A DNA stretch of 64,000 bases. It comes from Rhizophagus clarus. Its lineage: Eukaryota > Glomeromycota > Glomeromycetes > Glomerales > Glomeraceae. The stretch spans positions 124,001-188,000 of the forward strand of contig BLAL01000033.1 in NCBI GenBank assembly GCA_015698045.1, written 5' to 3'. The notes below the pieces were generated by a model. The model did not search any database, was not told the DNA's origin, and saw nothing but the letters and a program-made list of their open reading frames with translations. A program made the position numbers and the translations under genes. Shown here piece after piece: positions 23,271-34,250 of the stretch. How positions within the stretch are numbered: the stretch's first letter is position 1; each line of letters begins with the position of its first letter.

Positions 23271-23394
23271 AACAAACGTTTTAAAATTTTTTTTTTATTT
23301 GATTAAACAAATACCTTTACCAATCCGTGACAAATAAGTTTTTTTATTGTTTTATTTAATCATTATTTTTTTTGTTTCATTTTATATAACACTT

Positions 23395-23880
23395 TCTTTC
23401 TATTAGGCTCCCAGTTTTGCAATAAAGGTATTTTTTATTTCATTTTTTACATTTCATTTACCATTATTCATTATTAACTTCATTTTATTTTTCATTTAGC
23501 TGTTTTCATCTTTTTGTTTATTTCTATTACCCATGATATCTTTTTGTTTTTTATTCATTTCCCATGATATCCTTTCATTTCTTTTCTATTTTCCATGTCA
23601 TCTTTTGTATCTTTCCATTTTGCATGGCATCTTTTTATTTTTTTCATTACCCATGACATCTTTTCATTTCTCTCTGTTTTTCTTGACATTTTTTATTTCT
23701 CTTCATTTCTCATGTTATATTTTTGATTCTTTTCAGTTCTTAACATCTTTTCATTTTTTTTCTATTTCCTATATCGTCATTTTGTTTTTTTCAATCTTTT
23801 TTGTTTTCTTTGTCTTTATTTTTTGTTTTTTATTATTGTAGTTCCTTTTTTCTCATTATTATTTTCTTTTTTTATTGTTG
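23395..23880 (+). repeat. exon-like island followed by pyrimidine-rich tandem repeats
   Basis: An island at 23407-23427 follows TTAG and precedes GTATT; its end (TTTTGCAATAAAG) matches the island at 26024-26054. From about 23520 to 23720 a degenerate unit of about 45 bp containing CATGACATC plus T/C runs repeats four to five times. The long open frame across it is a by-product of pyrimidine bias. Confidence 0.5.
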
Positions 23881-23921
23881 TAAACTTAAAATGATAGAAG
23901 AATAAATTGTTTTTATAACTA

Positions 23922-25633
23922 TAGTCCAGTGCAAAAAGATTTGCACCTCAAACAAATCGCAAATAAAAAAAATTTTAATATGTGAAAAAATTTTTTTTTA
24001 TTGAAATAATATCAGTACATATTGGGAAAGATATGATATAAAAATTACGCTAAATTACGTGATCCTCATCGGAATCACTATCATCATTAAATTCATCATC
24101 AATTAATTGTGCGTCTTCGTCAGATTCGAAATATTCTTTTGCGTTTTTAAGTGCTCTTCTCCAAAGCCCAAGAATAACCTGTGAAGTAATTTTTCTTTTA
24201 AATGCTTCTAGAAGTGTATTTCTAACAGATAAAAGGTTTGGATGTGGAGATGAACGTGCAACTTCACCCTTTACTACCGCCCAAACACCTTCTATTGGCT
24301 GAAGTTCACAATGATATGGTGGGGTAAAAGAAAGTTCATGTTCATACTGTTCTGCAATCTTTACACAAGCAAATGGTACCTTTTCTTTGTTTATTCGAAC
24401 CAATTCCAAAAGTTCTGGTCTTTTTAAATTGCTAGAAAAAGGAATATCATGAGCATTTAACCATTCGATTAATTCTTGCTTTTTTGAGCTTGAAGATGGA
24501 ATAGTTTCTACTCGCCGTTTGTGATAACTAGCTCCATCCATATGAATGTTTACAGGTCCATATTTTTCATGGAGTGTTTGACAAAGGGTTGAAAAAAGGT
24601 CCTCAAAAATTTCTGCATTAAAGTTTCCATGGTAATCCACTTGGTTAGGAACAATATTGGAATCTTTAACAATATTGGGAACATCATTCCATTCCTCAGC
24701 ATTGTTTCTTTTTCGTCCACGGTTTTCTGGAGGTTTAATTGTTGGATCCCAAATATGAACAGAATTAGGAACAAGCTCACCATGTAGTTTGTTAGAAGAC
24801 CCATTCCAAAATACAATAATTGCACCAAAAATCACTACTAATGGCCCATGCCCGGGTGCTAAAACAACGCCTTGATGGGGGACCCAAGTATTTCGTGAAG
24901 TATGATGCAGATGACAATATGACTCATCAAGAAAAACTTCTGGACGGCTTGGCACTTCATTATTACCTTCTAAGTTGGCAAAACGGAAGCGGAGATAACG
25001 ATAACGGAATGCAACATTGTTTGGAGACTCGTGAAGAATATTTCTACATTTTCCTTGGCCAAAATAATAACCCAAATAGTGAAGTACCCGAAGAAGCTTC
25101 CATTTAGAAAGTTCATATCCATGTTCAAAGAGGAACTGTTGTAGAATAGGTGTGCTAAGTTGCTCAGCTTTTTTATTAGCATCCAGAATTTTTGTACGTA
25201 AAAGTTCTGAAATATTTTCATCAGGTTTTGATTTAGATCGTCCGAAGGTTTTATGCGGTGTAAAAGTGTCATCACCACGCTTATTCCAGTCCGAAACCAC
25301 ACTTGCAACTGTTCTTTCCACTACACCCAATACCTCAGCAACCCGCTTGCATAATGTGAGCTTTTGATGGTCTTCTTTTCTTGAGTTATCACCCGAAAAA
25401 TAATTGTAAAGGTTGATTATCATCAACTTTTCGTTGTCTGTTAACGGTGCACCACTTCGTTTTATGAAAAAATTTATTAGTTAAGGTAAATTTTTTTTTT
25501 TGAAAAATGTCATGGTGGGATTTATGTTAACAGGAAAAAAAAAATTAGCCACTTTGTTTATGTCGTACAGTATATTTCTTGGCGCAAATCATTTCCTTAT
25601 TTGGTGAGATGCAAATCTTTTTGCACTGGACCA
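23922..25633 (-). mobile_element. complete Tc1/mariner-superfamily element
   Basis: Inverted ends share TCCAGTGCAAAAAGATTTGC and agree over about 29 bp with two differences. TA dinucleotides flank both ends (23920-23921 and 25634-25635). The 1.7-kb unit holds a single long open frame. Size, ends and target site fit Tc1/mariner. Confidence 0.92.
24050..25423 (-). CDS. Tc1/mariner-type transposase with 81 residues between second D and E
   Basis: A single uninterrupted frame of about 457 codons. The N-terminal 110 residues include a helix-turn-helix region (around residues 20-45) for end binding. The catalytic triad is D166 in FLDESY, the D of HMDGASYH and the E of LQPIEGVW. The last two are separated by 81 residues, far more than the usual 34-39. 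The extra segment contains KKQELIEWL and KRPELLELV, resembling a SAP/HeH-type helix pair. I recall a published Tc1/mariner group with DD82E spacing (Sailor) that also occurs in fungi; this copy probably belongs there. The frame stays open upstream of the first ATG (25423) to about 25480, so the true start or a short first exon could lie upstream. The C-terminus is acidic. Likely intact. Confidence 0.88.
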   Translation of the reverse strand: MIINLYNYFSGDNSRKEDHQKLTLCKRVAEVLGVVERTVASVVSDWNKRGDDTFTPHKTFGRSKSKPDENISELLRTKILDANKKAEQLSTPILQQFLFEHGYELSKWKLLRVLHYLGYYFGQGKCRNILHESPNNVAFRYRYLRFRFANLEGNNEVPSRPEVFLDESYCHLHHTSRNTWVPHQGVVLAPGHGPLVVIFGAIIVFWNGSSNKLHGELVPNSVHIWDPTIKPPENRGRKRNNAEEWNDVPNIVKDSNIVPNQVDYHGNFNAEIFEDLFSTLCQTLHEKYGPVNIHMDGASYHKRRVETIPSSSSKKQELIEWLNAHDIPFSSNLKRPELLELVRINKEKVPFACVKIAEQYEHELSFTPPYHCELQPIEGVWAVVKGEVARSSPHPNLLSVRNTLLEAFKRKITSQVILGLWRRALKNAKEYFESDEDAQLIDDEFNDDSDSDEDHVI

Positions 25634-25639
25634 TATAGA

Positions 25640-25810
25640 ACAAATATAAGTGTTAATTTAATATTTAATTTATTTAATAAATTTCGTGTAAAAAAATATT
25701 TTATACATGAAGTAATATCCATAATATAAAATAAATTAGAGAATTTTTTGACATACTTAATGTGATAGTAACTATCTGTTATGTATAAATAAATATTCGA
25801 AGGAAAATAT
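25640..25810. other. short AT-rich spacer
   Basis: No gene or repeat was seen between the Tc1/mariner element and the polypyrimidine element. Confidence 0.4.
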
Positions 25811-27470
25811 TTATTATTATTATTATTAGAGAATTACTAAACTTAACTGGGGGAAATTTCCTTCCTCCTGTGGCTTGTGTGGCACTGCATACGCCTTTCT
25901 CCAGAACATTTAATATATTTTTTCTTTAAACTTTTTGCTTAAGATATGTTCTTTTCTTTCTTTTTTTTATTTTTGTTTGTTTTTTACAACTAATTCTTTA
26001 CTAACTTTTTCGCTTTTTTTTAGGTTCTTTGACCCTTCTGGTTTTGTAATTAAGGTATACTAAGGAATGTTAGCACTACAGGCTGATTCATATTTTTTTT
26101 TATCTTTTACACTTCGTTCCTTATATTTTATTTTTGTATTTCATTCTTTTTATTCTTTTTAGATTCTTTAATGATTTAGTTCTTTTCTGCGATTAAGGTA
26201 TGTTTATTTTTTTTTATTTTTATTTTCGCTTATTACATTTCATTTTTTACTAATTTTTTTCCCTTTATTTTTTTTCTTCCTTTTCACCTTCTCTTCGTTT
26301 CCCTTTTTCTTTTTATTTTCCCATTGTTTCCCTTTTTCTTTTCGTCTTCCTATCATTATCCTCTTTATTTTTCATCTTCACACTCTATCCTGTCTCTTCT
26401 TTTTCGTCTCCCTATTGTTTTCTCTCTTTCTTTTTATCTCTTTATCATTATCCTCTTTCTTTTTCGTCTTTCTACTCTATCCCGTCTCTTCTTTTTCATT
26501 TTCCATTATTTTCCCTCTTTTTTTCGTCTCTCTATCATTATCCTCTTTCTTTTTCATCTTCCCGCTCTATCCCATCTCTTCTTTCTCATTTCCCTATTAT
26601 TTTCTCTCTTCCTTTTTGTCTCCCTATTATTATCTTTTTTCTTTTTTGTCTTTCCACTTCTATACCTTTCTTCTTTTTCATCTCACCATTGTTATCTTCC
26701 TTCTTTTTGCATCCCCATTATTATCTCCTTCTTTTTTATTTCCTCATCGTTATTTTCCTTCCTTTTCATTTTTCTATCTTCCTTTTTGCCTTCTTATCAG
26801 TTTTCCCTTATTGTGCCCTTCTTTTTTTCATTTCTCTTCTACCCTCTGATTATTTTCTTTTCTTTTTCTTTTTGTTTCTCCTTTCTCTTTTTCCTTTTTT
26901 TCATTCCTCTTCGTTTTACTCCTTTCTTTTTATCTTCTCATTGTTATTTTCCTTCCTTTTCGCCTTCCCATCATTATTCTCTTAACTTTTCATCTTTCCA
27001 TCATTTTTCCCTTTCTTTTCATTTTTTCTTTATTTGTTTCATTCCTTTTTGCTCCTTCCTCACTATATCTTTACACTTTTCGTTTTCTCTTCACCATTTC
27101 ATTATTCCTTTATTTTTTCTGTTACCTCATTATATTTTTATTCCTTGTTCTTCTTTTTATTATAACTCTTCTTTTTTTATTCATCTTATTATTAAGAAAT
27201 AAACATTTTTAATCAATAAAACATGGGAACTCTTAAATTAATAAATTGTTTTGTCACTATATCATAAATTTTAACGTTTATAAATAAAATTTTATTATAT
27301 AAAATTATTTTGAATAAAAAATTTTAAGTTAAAAAATATTTTTTTTTCTTAACGCCAAGTTTCTAAAAAAAAAATAATAATATGGTGCATAAATTACATG
27401 ATATGGGGAGGAAATTTTCCCCCTCTCCCCTTCTCGGTTAAAATTAGCAATACTCTTATTATTATTATTT
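25811..27470 (+). mobile_element. polypyrimidine element with inverted ends and exon-like islands
   Basis: The left end (25811-25860) and the reverse complement of the right end (about 27395-27470) share ATTATTATTATTA followed by similar blocks and GGGGGAAA...TTTCC, so the region is bounded by inverted repeats of about 50-70 bp. Inside are two homologous islands with AG and GTAT flanks (26024-26054 and 26163-26197), then about 900 bp of almost pure pyrimidine on the plus strand (26270-27190) in loose repeats of TTTTCNTCTCCCTATTATT type. Long frames there (Ser/Phe/Leu only) are composition artefacts. Confidence 0.55.
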
Positions 27471-27569
27471 TTTTTAATTTTTTAAAAAAATGTTTTTAGC
27501 ATCAAAATTAAATTATGAAAAGATGATAAATGTTGCACAAATTTGTGATTCATCAGGAAATTTTTTCAG

Positions 27570-28115
27570 AAGATATACATCAATAATTATCACTTTATTG
27601 ATAAATATCGTATTTATAAATTGATGGTCAACATAATGTGATAATATTCGATAATTATCTCACAATTATACAACGATATTTAACTTTTTCTAAAATAATC
27701 GTACTGATAATTTGCGATATTGACAATTATCGAAAATAATCTCGACGATGATTTGCGATGTTGGCAATTATCGAAAATAATCGCATTAATAATTTGCGAT
27801 GTCGATAGTTATCGAAAATAATCGCACTGATAATTTGCGATATTGACAATTATTGAAAATAATCTCAACGATGATTTGTGATATTGACAATTATCGAAAA
27901 TAATCTCAATGATGATTTGCGATATTGATAATTATCGAAAATAATCGCACTGATAATTTGCGATGTCGACAGTTATCGAAAATAATCGCACTGATAATTT
28001 GCGATATTGACAGTTATCGAAAATAATCGCACTGATAATTTGCGATATTGACAATTATCGAAAATAATCTTAACGATGATTTGCGATATTGACAATTATC
28101 AAAAATAATCAAGTT
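27570..28115. repeat. subterminal repeat array of Plavaka copy A
   Basis: About nine diverged copies of a unit of roughly 41-57 bp built from AAAATAATC, GATAATTTGCGAT and GACAATTATCG. Location just inside the terminus matches transposase-binding subterminal repeats of CACTA-type elements. The opposite end (42160-42480) has its own repeated block with ATCGATA and CGACGAGTC words. It is not a CRISPR: units abut without unique spacers. Confidence 0.7.
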
Positions 28116-28207
28116 AAATCCATTATTTATTGTTTCATTAATAAATCATAAAACGCACTCATATACAAATAAATACTAAGAATATTAATCTAATTTTATT
28201 TTACACC

Positions 28208-31087
28208 TTAAAAAATATACGTATTAACAAAATATTCATTTTCACAGTTATTTCTTGGTATAATGTGAACTGACATATCAACCGAATCTAAGTAAACACA
28301 TGTATATTGATCAGTTAGCCATAATCTTGGACAGTCGTATATGATCTCTTCTTCTTGTACTTCTTCATACCATCGTAACAAAGCAAGATTTACTGGCTCT
28401 TTTAAACCTTTTGCAGAAAATTCCAATAATAAAAGTGCCTAAATTTAATTCAGTTAATAACATGTCATCATGACAAAAATCTTAATAAAAAATTTTAAGC
28501 ATATCATACCTTTCCATACCACGCAGTTTCTTCGGAAGAGACTACTACATCACTGAACCATTCATTACCATAAAAGGTTCCTGCTGTTCGGATAATATCA
28601 GTTGATTCAACAGCTACACTAGAATATATTTTAAAATGCCCAGATTCATAATCATATTCTAACTCATTTTCTGTCAAAAACTCTTCAAAACCTGCATGAA
28701 GGTTATCAAACCCTTCTTTATACAGATGATGGATATCGGTGTCTTGTTTTATTTTAGAAACTGTTGTTTCAATTTCAGTAAATTTGAACTCCCATAAAAG
28801 ATTTCGAAATCCACTAGATCTCCTTATCGTAAGTTTTTTTTGTTTCAAGGCTAAATATTGACGTCGCACCTATCGTATCAAATTTAAATTAATCGATTAA
28901 AATAGATTATGACGAAACAGATCATATAACATTACCGTAGTTAACATTTGTGGAACATAATTTCTTTTATTTGTCATTCGATATGGAGTTTTAACGCTTT
29001 TCTTATGCAAAGTTTCATATGTTTCTGTTGACATCCCATTCATCGAACCATAAAGTCGAATTGATGGAATTACATGATAACGAAGCATGTAAAGTTTAGG
29101 TATTTTACAGCGACTTGGAGAATATTCGGCAAATATCATTACAAATTCTTGACAGAATTCAGTTATTAACATCTAGTAATAGTAGTAATAAATTTTTAAA
29201 AAACTGAAATTAAATACTAATTAAAGATTTGGTTTAGAATTAATAATCGATATTTACCTCTAATTCTGTTAACTCGGTATCCGTAAATGACTCTTGACAT
29301 AACTTCATATACATTACCAAATATTTATAAAAAATGTTGCACAGTCTCTTACATGGTATTCCACCTTCTTTATAATCATCGTATAAATTATCTATAACGA
29401 AAATAATCATTTTCATTATATTACGATAATCATTGGCAGTAAATTTAGATATATTTTCCAATCTGTTTTTTAATATTATTAAGCCTAGACATCGTAGGAT
29501 TGCGCACAATCTGTGGTCTATATCTTTTACTGCTCTATTGCTGACCTTTCGGTGTAACAATTTACGAGTAAATTCTATGAGATACTTTGTTACTCCAAGG
29601 TCGAGTAAATGCATACGATCTGGAGCAGTCGCCTCATAAATATTAAAATCGTCAAAATCCCAAAAATAATTAAACTCCTTATGAATCGAAAATTCACTTG
29701 CTTGATTCTCACTAATAGCTAGTTTCATCTTTTCTGGAGTTCGTAAATCAATATGAGATAATGCCATATTATTAAGATCTTTGTTATTTATCAAGCAATA
29801 ATAACATGGTCGTTTAGAAGTTGATGAAAGATATGTTGCGGTAAATGCTTCTGCTTCCACCATATCAGCAAGGATAACCGATAATTTTGGTGTAAATGGA
29901 TGTATTTTATTTTGAACAACTAAATACATGTCATTTTGATTCATTATCGGCGATAATAATATTCAGAGACATCTCTGAAAAACGAGTCTCTGTAATCTTC
30001 AGAAAGACTCAGAATTCCTTGTAGTATTATCTTTTGCTTTCAATTTTGGCAAATAACCAACAAGTACTTTAGCGTTAGGTTTATTTTGCTGCCAATTTGG
30101 TATATTTCTGAGTGAAATATATATAGGATGTTCAAAAGTTTTGCCCAGATGATCACAAGTTGTGAAATCGGCATAGATTATTATCGATAATAATTTGTTA
30201 TCGACAGGAATTTTATTTTCTGTGATATACCACCAATTACTTTCGAATTGTTCACCATAAGTCTTAATCAATGTATTGTGATTTTTATACTTAAAAACAA
30301 ATTCTTCATTCATTTCGGATTGAAGAAACAGAACTTTAATTCCATGAATTATCGGTTGATAATAAAAAGAATAATCTTTATCCTGGAATTTCGTGATAAG
30401 GACTTTTTTGAATTTCATATAAGGAAATTCGTTAACATTAAGAAATCTACGACCTTCCTTAGTATTTATTGGTAATGGGTTTTTTTCGGCCTCTTGTCTG
30501 CTTTTATTGATTAACTTAATTATTCTATCACCGCAAAAATTAGATAATTGATATTCCATAACAATTTTCATGAATTTACGATAAATGTCATTCGGCCATT
30601 CAGTGTTAGGTGGATGTGTTTTGTCTCTTATTGCATCATCTAGTATGGTCCCACAAAAATCTTCAGCATCGATAGATAATGAGTATGTTAAGTCAACTTC
30701 ATTATCCTCATTATCGTCGTCATCAAATTCACCACTTTCCTCATCTGACTCATCGTTGTCATCAAATTCCCCACTTTCCTCATCTGACTCTTCAGAAATT
30801 TGTAAATTTTCATGAGATTTTACGGGTTGTTCTAATGTTATTTTTGATTCAGATTTGTCATCTTTCATTGAAAGATCATCATCCCAGAGACCAGATTCTT
30901 CATGATATAGCACTTTTGATACTTCTTTATCATCATCATCCCAGAGATCAGGTTCTTCGTGTGGCATGTTTGATTGAAAGGTTACTTCTTCATCTTCGTC
31001 AATATATTGATGCTTGTCTGAAATATGTCGTTTTAATGCATAAGTTGACGAAAAAGTACATGAACAATATAAACATTTATAGGTCAT
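28208..31087 (-). pseudogene. Plavaka transposase, copy A, two in-frame stops
   Basis: Minus-strand exons are 31087-29258, 29172-28936, 28869-28510 and 28438-28208. The N-terminus has a C2H2 zinc finger (CLYC...HisdkH spacing), then an Asp/Glu/Ser-rich acidic stretch, then the Plavaka core with ADFTTCDHLG and, further on, PDRMHLLDLG. The family is a CACTA-superfamily DDE transposase. Two TGA codons interrupt one frame at 29999-30001 and 29963-29965; copy B has CAA at the second position, which points to an ancestral CGA. Everything downstream is open, with clean GT-AG introns. It lies head-to-head with the element's second gene at 32123. Confidence 0.85.
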
Positions 31088-31189
31088 TTTGAGTGATTTT
31101 AGCGATAGTGAACGGAACCAAATTTTATGAAAGTGAATTTATTGCCTGAACAAAACCAAAAAACGATATATTTCATTATTTCAGCTTTA

Positions 31190-32085
31190 CTAGTAGTAGA
31201 CGATGATCAGTTTTATTAGTAAACAATACAGATATTTTTAGACTTTTCTTAATTGTATTGTTGATCTATTTAATTTTTGAGTACAACAATTAAATATGCA
31301 TGATTAATTGTATTGTTTTGTATTGTTAAATTTTCAAATAATTTATTTAATTTTGAGTAATTGAAAGAGATCGATACCATTTACTACTATGATTGGATAT
31401 CTTCAGTTAATTAATGTGCATTGTTACTGTATCCCTCGAATTTATTTACAAATAATTAATATGCATCGTTATCCCTCGAATTTATTTACAATTAACTAAT
31501 ATACATTGTTATCCTTCGAATTTATTTAATTTTAGAGTACAATTAACACTAATGTGCATTGTTACCGTATTCCTCGAATTTATTTACAAATAATTAATAT
31601 GCATCGTTATCCCTCGAATTTATTTACAATTAACTAATATACATTGTTATCCCTCGAATTCATTTAATTTTGAGTACAATTAACTAATATGCGTCGTTAT
31701 CCCTTGTTTAATCCATTTAATTTTGAGTACAATTAACTAATATGCATCGTTATAATATTTTAATTATGCATTACAATTAATAACGCGTCACTATAATAAT
31801 TTAATTAGTATGCATTATAATTATTTACGCGTCACATCGAGTTTTACTGATCTAAATAGTTTATCAAACTTTAGAAAAGTTTATATATAGGATACTTTTC
31901 CAACCTTTTTTTAAACTTTTTTTATCTCTGATTTTACATTCAAATCTTCTTCAATCCTTTTTCGTCCGCTTCTTCTTCAATCCTTTTTCATCTGCTTCTT
32001 CTTCAATCCTTTTTCGTTCACTCCTTTTTCCACTTTATACTAAATTTTTCTTCGTTCTTCTTTAGTCTAACCATTTATATCTTTC
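31190..32085. promoter_or_regulatory. shared intergenic region of the two divergent Plavaka genes, repeat-rich
   Basis: Between 31400 and 31780 a unit of about 50-60 bp recurs, containing TTATCCCTCGAATTTATTTA and ACAATTAACTAATATGCAT. A 30-bp repeat with CTTCTTCAATCCTTTTTC occurs three times at 31950-32020, just before the plus-strand gene. Position implies promoters for both genes. Copy B keeps the region with an expansion (61200-61740). No specific factor site is identified. Confidence 0.55.
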
Positions 32086-34250
32086 TTTTTTTACTAATTT
32101 GTTTCAAACCTTTTTTAAAAAAATGCCAAAAAAACGAAAATATTCCACTAGAGCTAACAAAGTTAAACAGTCTCAGGAATCAAATAACGAATATAATAAT
32201 GAACAAGAAGGCCCAAGAAAAATCATAAAGCGGAAAGATACTTCGCAAGCTAAAGAGCCTGCTAAAGAATCAGATACTATTAGTTCACAAGCTAAAGAGA
32301 CAGCCAAAAAATCAGATACTAGTAACCAGGGATCAGATAGTGATCAAGAAGAAATGGAAGTAGTAGCGGAATCTTCGCAAACTACACCACTAGCAGAAGG
32401 TAATGATCCATATATATTTATTATGATTTGTTAGATATTATGTTAATAAACCTTTCATAATCAATCATTTATTTTTTAGATAACACTCGAAGGATAAAGG
32501 AATATATTTCTAAACAACTCAAAATATACGGCAGACAATCAAAGCAAAGTAAGTGATAATTTCCAGACTCGAAAATTGTCGACATTTCATTTCAGTTTAC
32601 ATCTATTACACCTAATACAATTTACTGGGTTAATACATTAACGTCAGCTGATGATGAACATTCCGAAACGCTTGTACCAGAAACAAATAGAGAAAATATA
32701 CGGCGCAGTAGGCTGACCACACCAGCTGTTGAGCATGGAAGAAGCTCGTTAACTACAACTGCAGAAGAAACACCAGAGATCAATGTCCAACCTCCTAAAA
32801 GCAGAAAAAGTTGCGAGGACATGCTTATAAAACAAGGTAGGCAAATACGAGCTCTATATGAATTACATAAAGAGATGCTCAAGAAAGTCGGATGGATCCA
32901 GAACCAGATTAAGTTGTAAAATGAGAAAAAGAAAAAAATTGACCTAAGCGAAAAAGTCTTCAATGTAAGTTTTTAACGAAAACCTGGTGCTATTCTCTCT
33001 TATACCATCTGTCACCAAATCACAACATAATTGCAATTATTTATTATCACACACTAATATAGGAAGGTTATAACTCGGTGTGCAATAAATCCTTTCTGGA
33101 CAATATGTGGCCTACCTTTGAAAATTTTAAGTTAGAGCTCGAAAATTGGCTAAATCAACATCATCCTGATTATCTTCGTGAAGTAGGCTATAGAGAGTGG
33201 ACGAACGCATTTTCAGGACGCCATCATTCTATGGTGATTATCATTAATAATCGTAATCATAACTGTTGTGTTTATCGCCGTTTTCAGAAATATGTGTAAT
33301 TCAAGTCACATGATGATCACTTGAAATTTAGTAAAAAATTTTTCTCGAATATAAAATTTTTATACTTTGCTAAGACAAACCGCGATTTTCTTTTTTCATA
33401 TGAATATATTGCTTTATATAATACCTTAACATAAGTTTTATAACATATGAAAAGTTTTTTTGTCGCGAAACTTGCTAATATTTATAAGAATTTTTGCGAA
33501 TTTTTAGCATTGAAAGTTTACGAGTATATTACAAGACAGTAAGTCGCTATAATAATACGCGATTTTTTTTCTTTCTATACAATATATTGCTTTATACAAG
33601 ACTCTAATATAAGTTTTATAATATATAGTTAGTTATTTTATTGCGAAACTCATATATTTTGTTGAAATTCTTACAATTAGGGTATATTACATTGAAAATT
33701 TAAAGCTATTGCAGATTATTTTAGGGGTTTTATCGTATTTGATTTTATTTATTTATTATTCTTATTACTTTATTAAAATACTTAGCATTATTTCAAAAAA
33801 AAATGGTAAAAACTTTAAGTAATGATATAAGATGGCGTATCATTTATCATCAACTTGATGGATTTTCTGCAAAAGAGACTGCAAGTAGACTTTATATTGG
33901 TGTCTCTACTGTATATAAAATTAGAAGAATTTATGATCATTGGGGTTGTGTAACTCAGGTCGTCAAGGAAGAAAAAAAACTTTGAGTCTTGCTGACTTAA
34001 ATGTATTAATTTAATTTTTATTTAATTATTATTGTAAATTTATTTATTGATTTAACTTTATTATTACAGATTCTAGATTCACTTGTAAAAGATAAAAAAG
34101 ATTGGTATCTTGATGAAATGGTTGATGAAATGGAAAGGTTAACCGGCAAGCTCATATCTATACCTACTTTATGGAGAGCGCTCAAACATCTTGGAATGAC
34201 GAGAAAAAAGGTTCTAAAAGATTTTAATCTATTCTTATTAAATTGTTTTA

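Noticed and set aside
26324-27202. 292-codon open frame, hydrophobic Phe/Ser/Leu-rich, looking like a membrane protein
   Set aside because: It follows from an almost pure pyrimidine strand in loose tandem repeats; overlapping frames are equally open and no start context or domain is present.
27570-28115. Possible CRISPR-like array
   Set aside because: Units abut with no unique spacers, sit just inside a transposon end, and the genome is eukaryotic.
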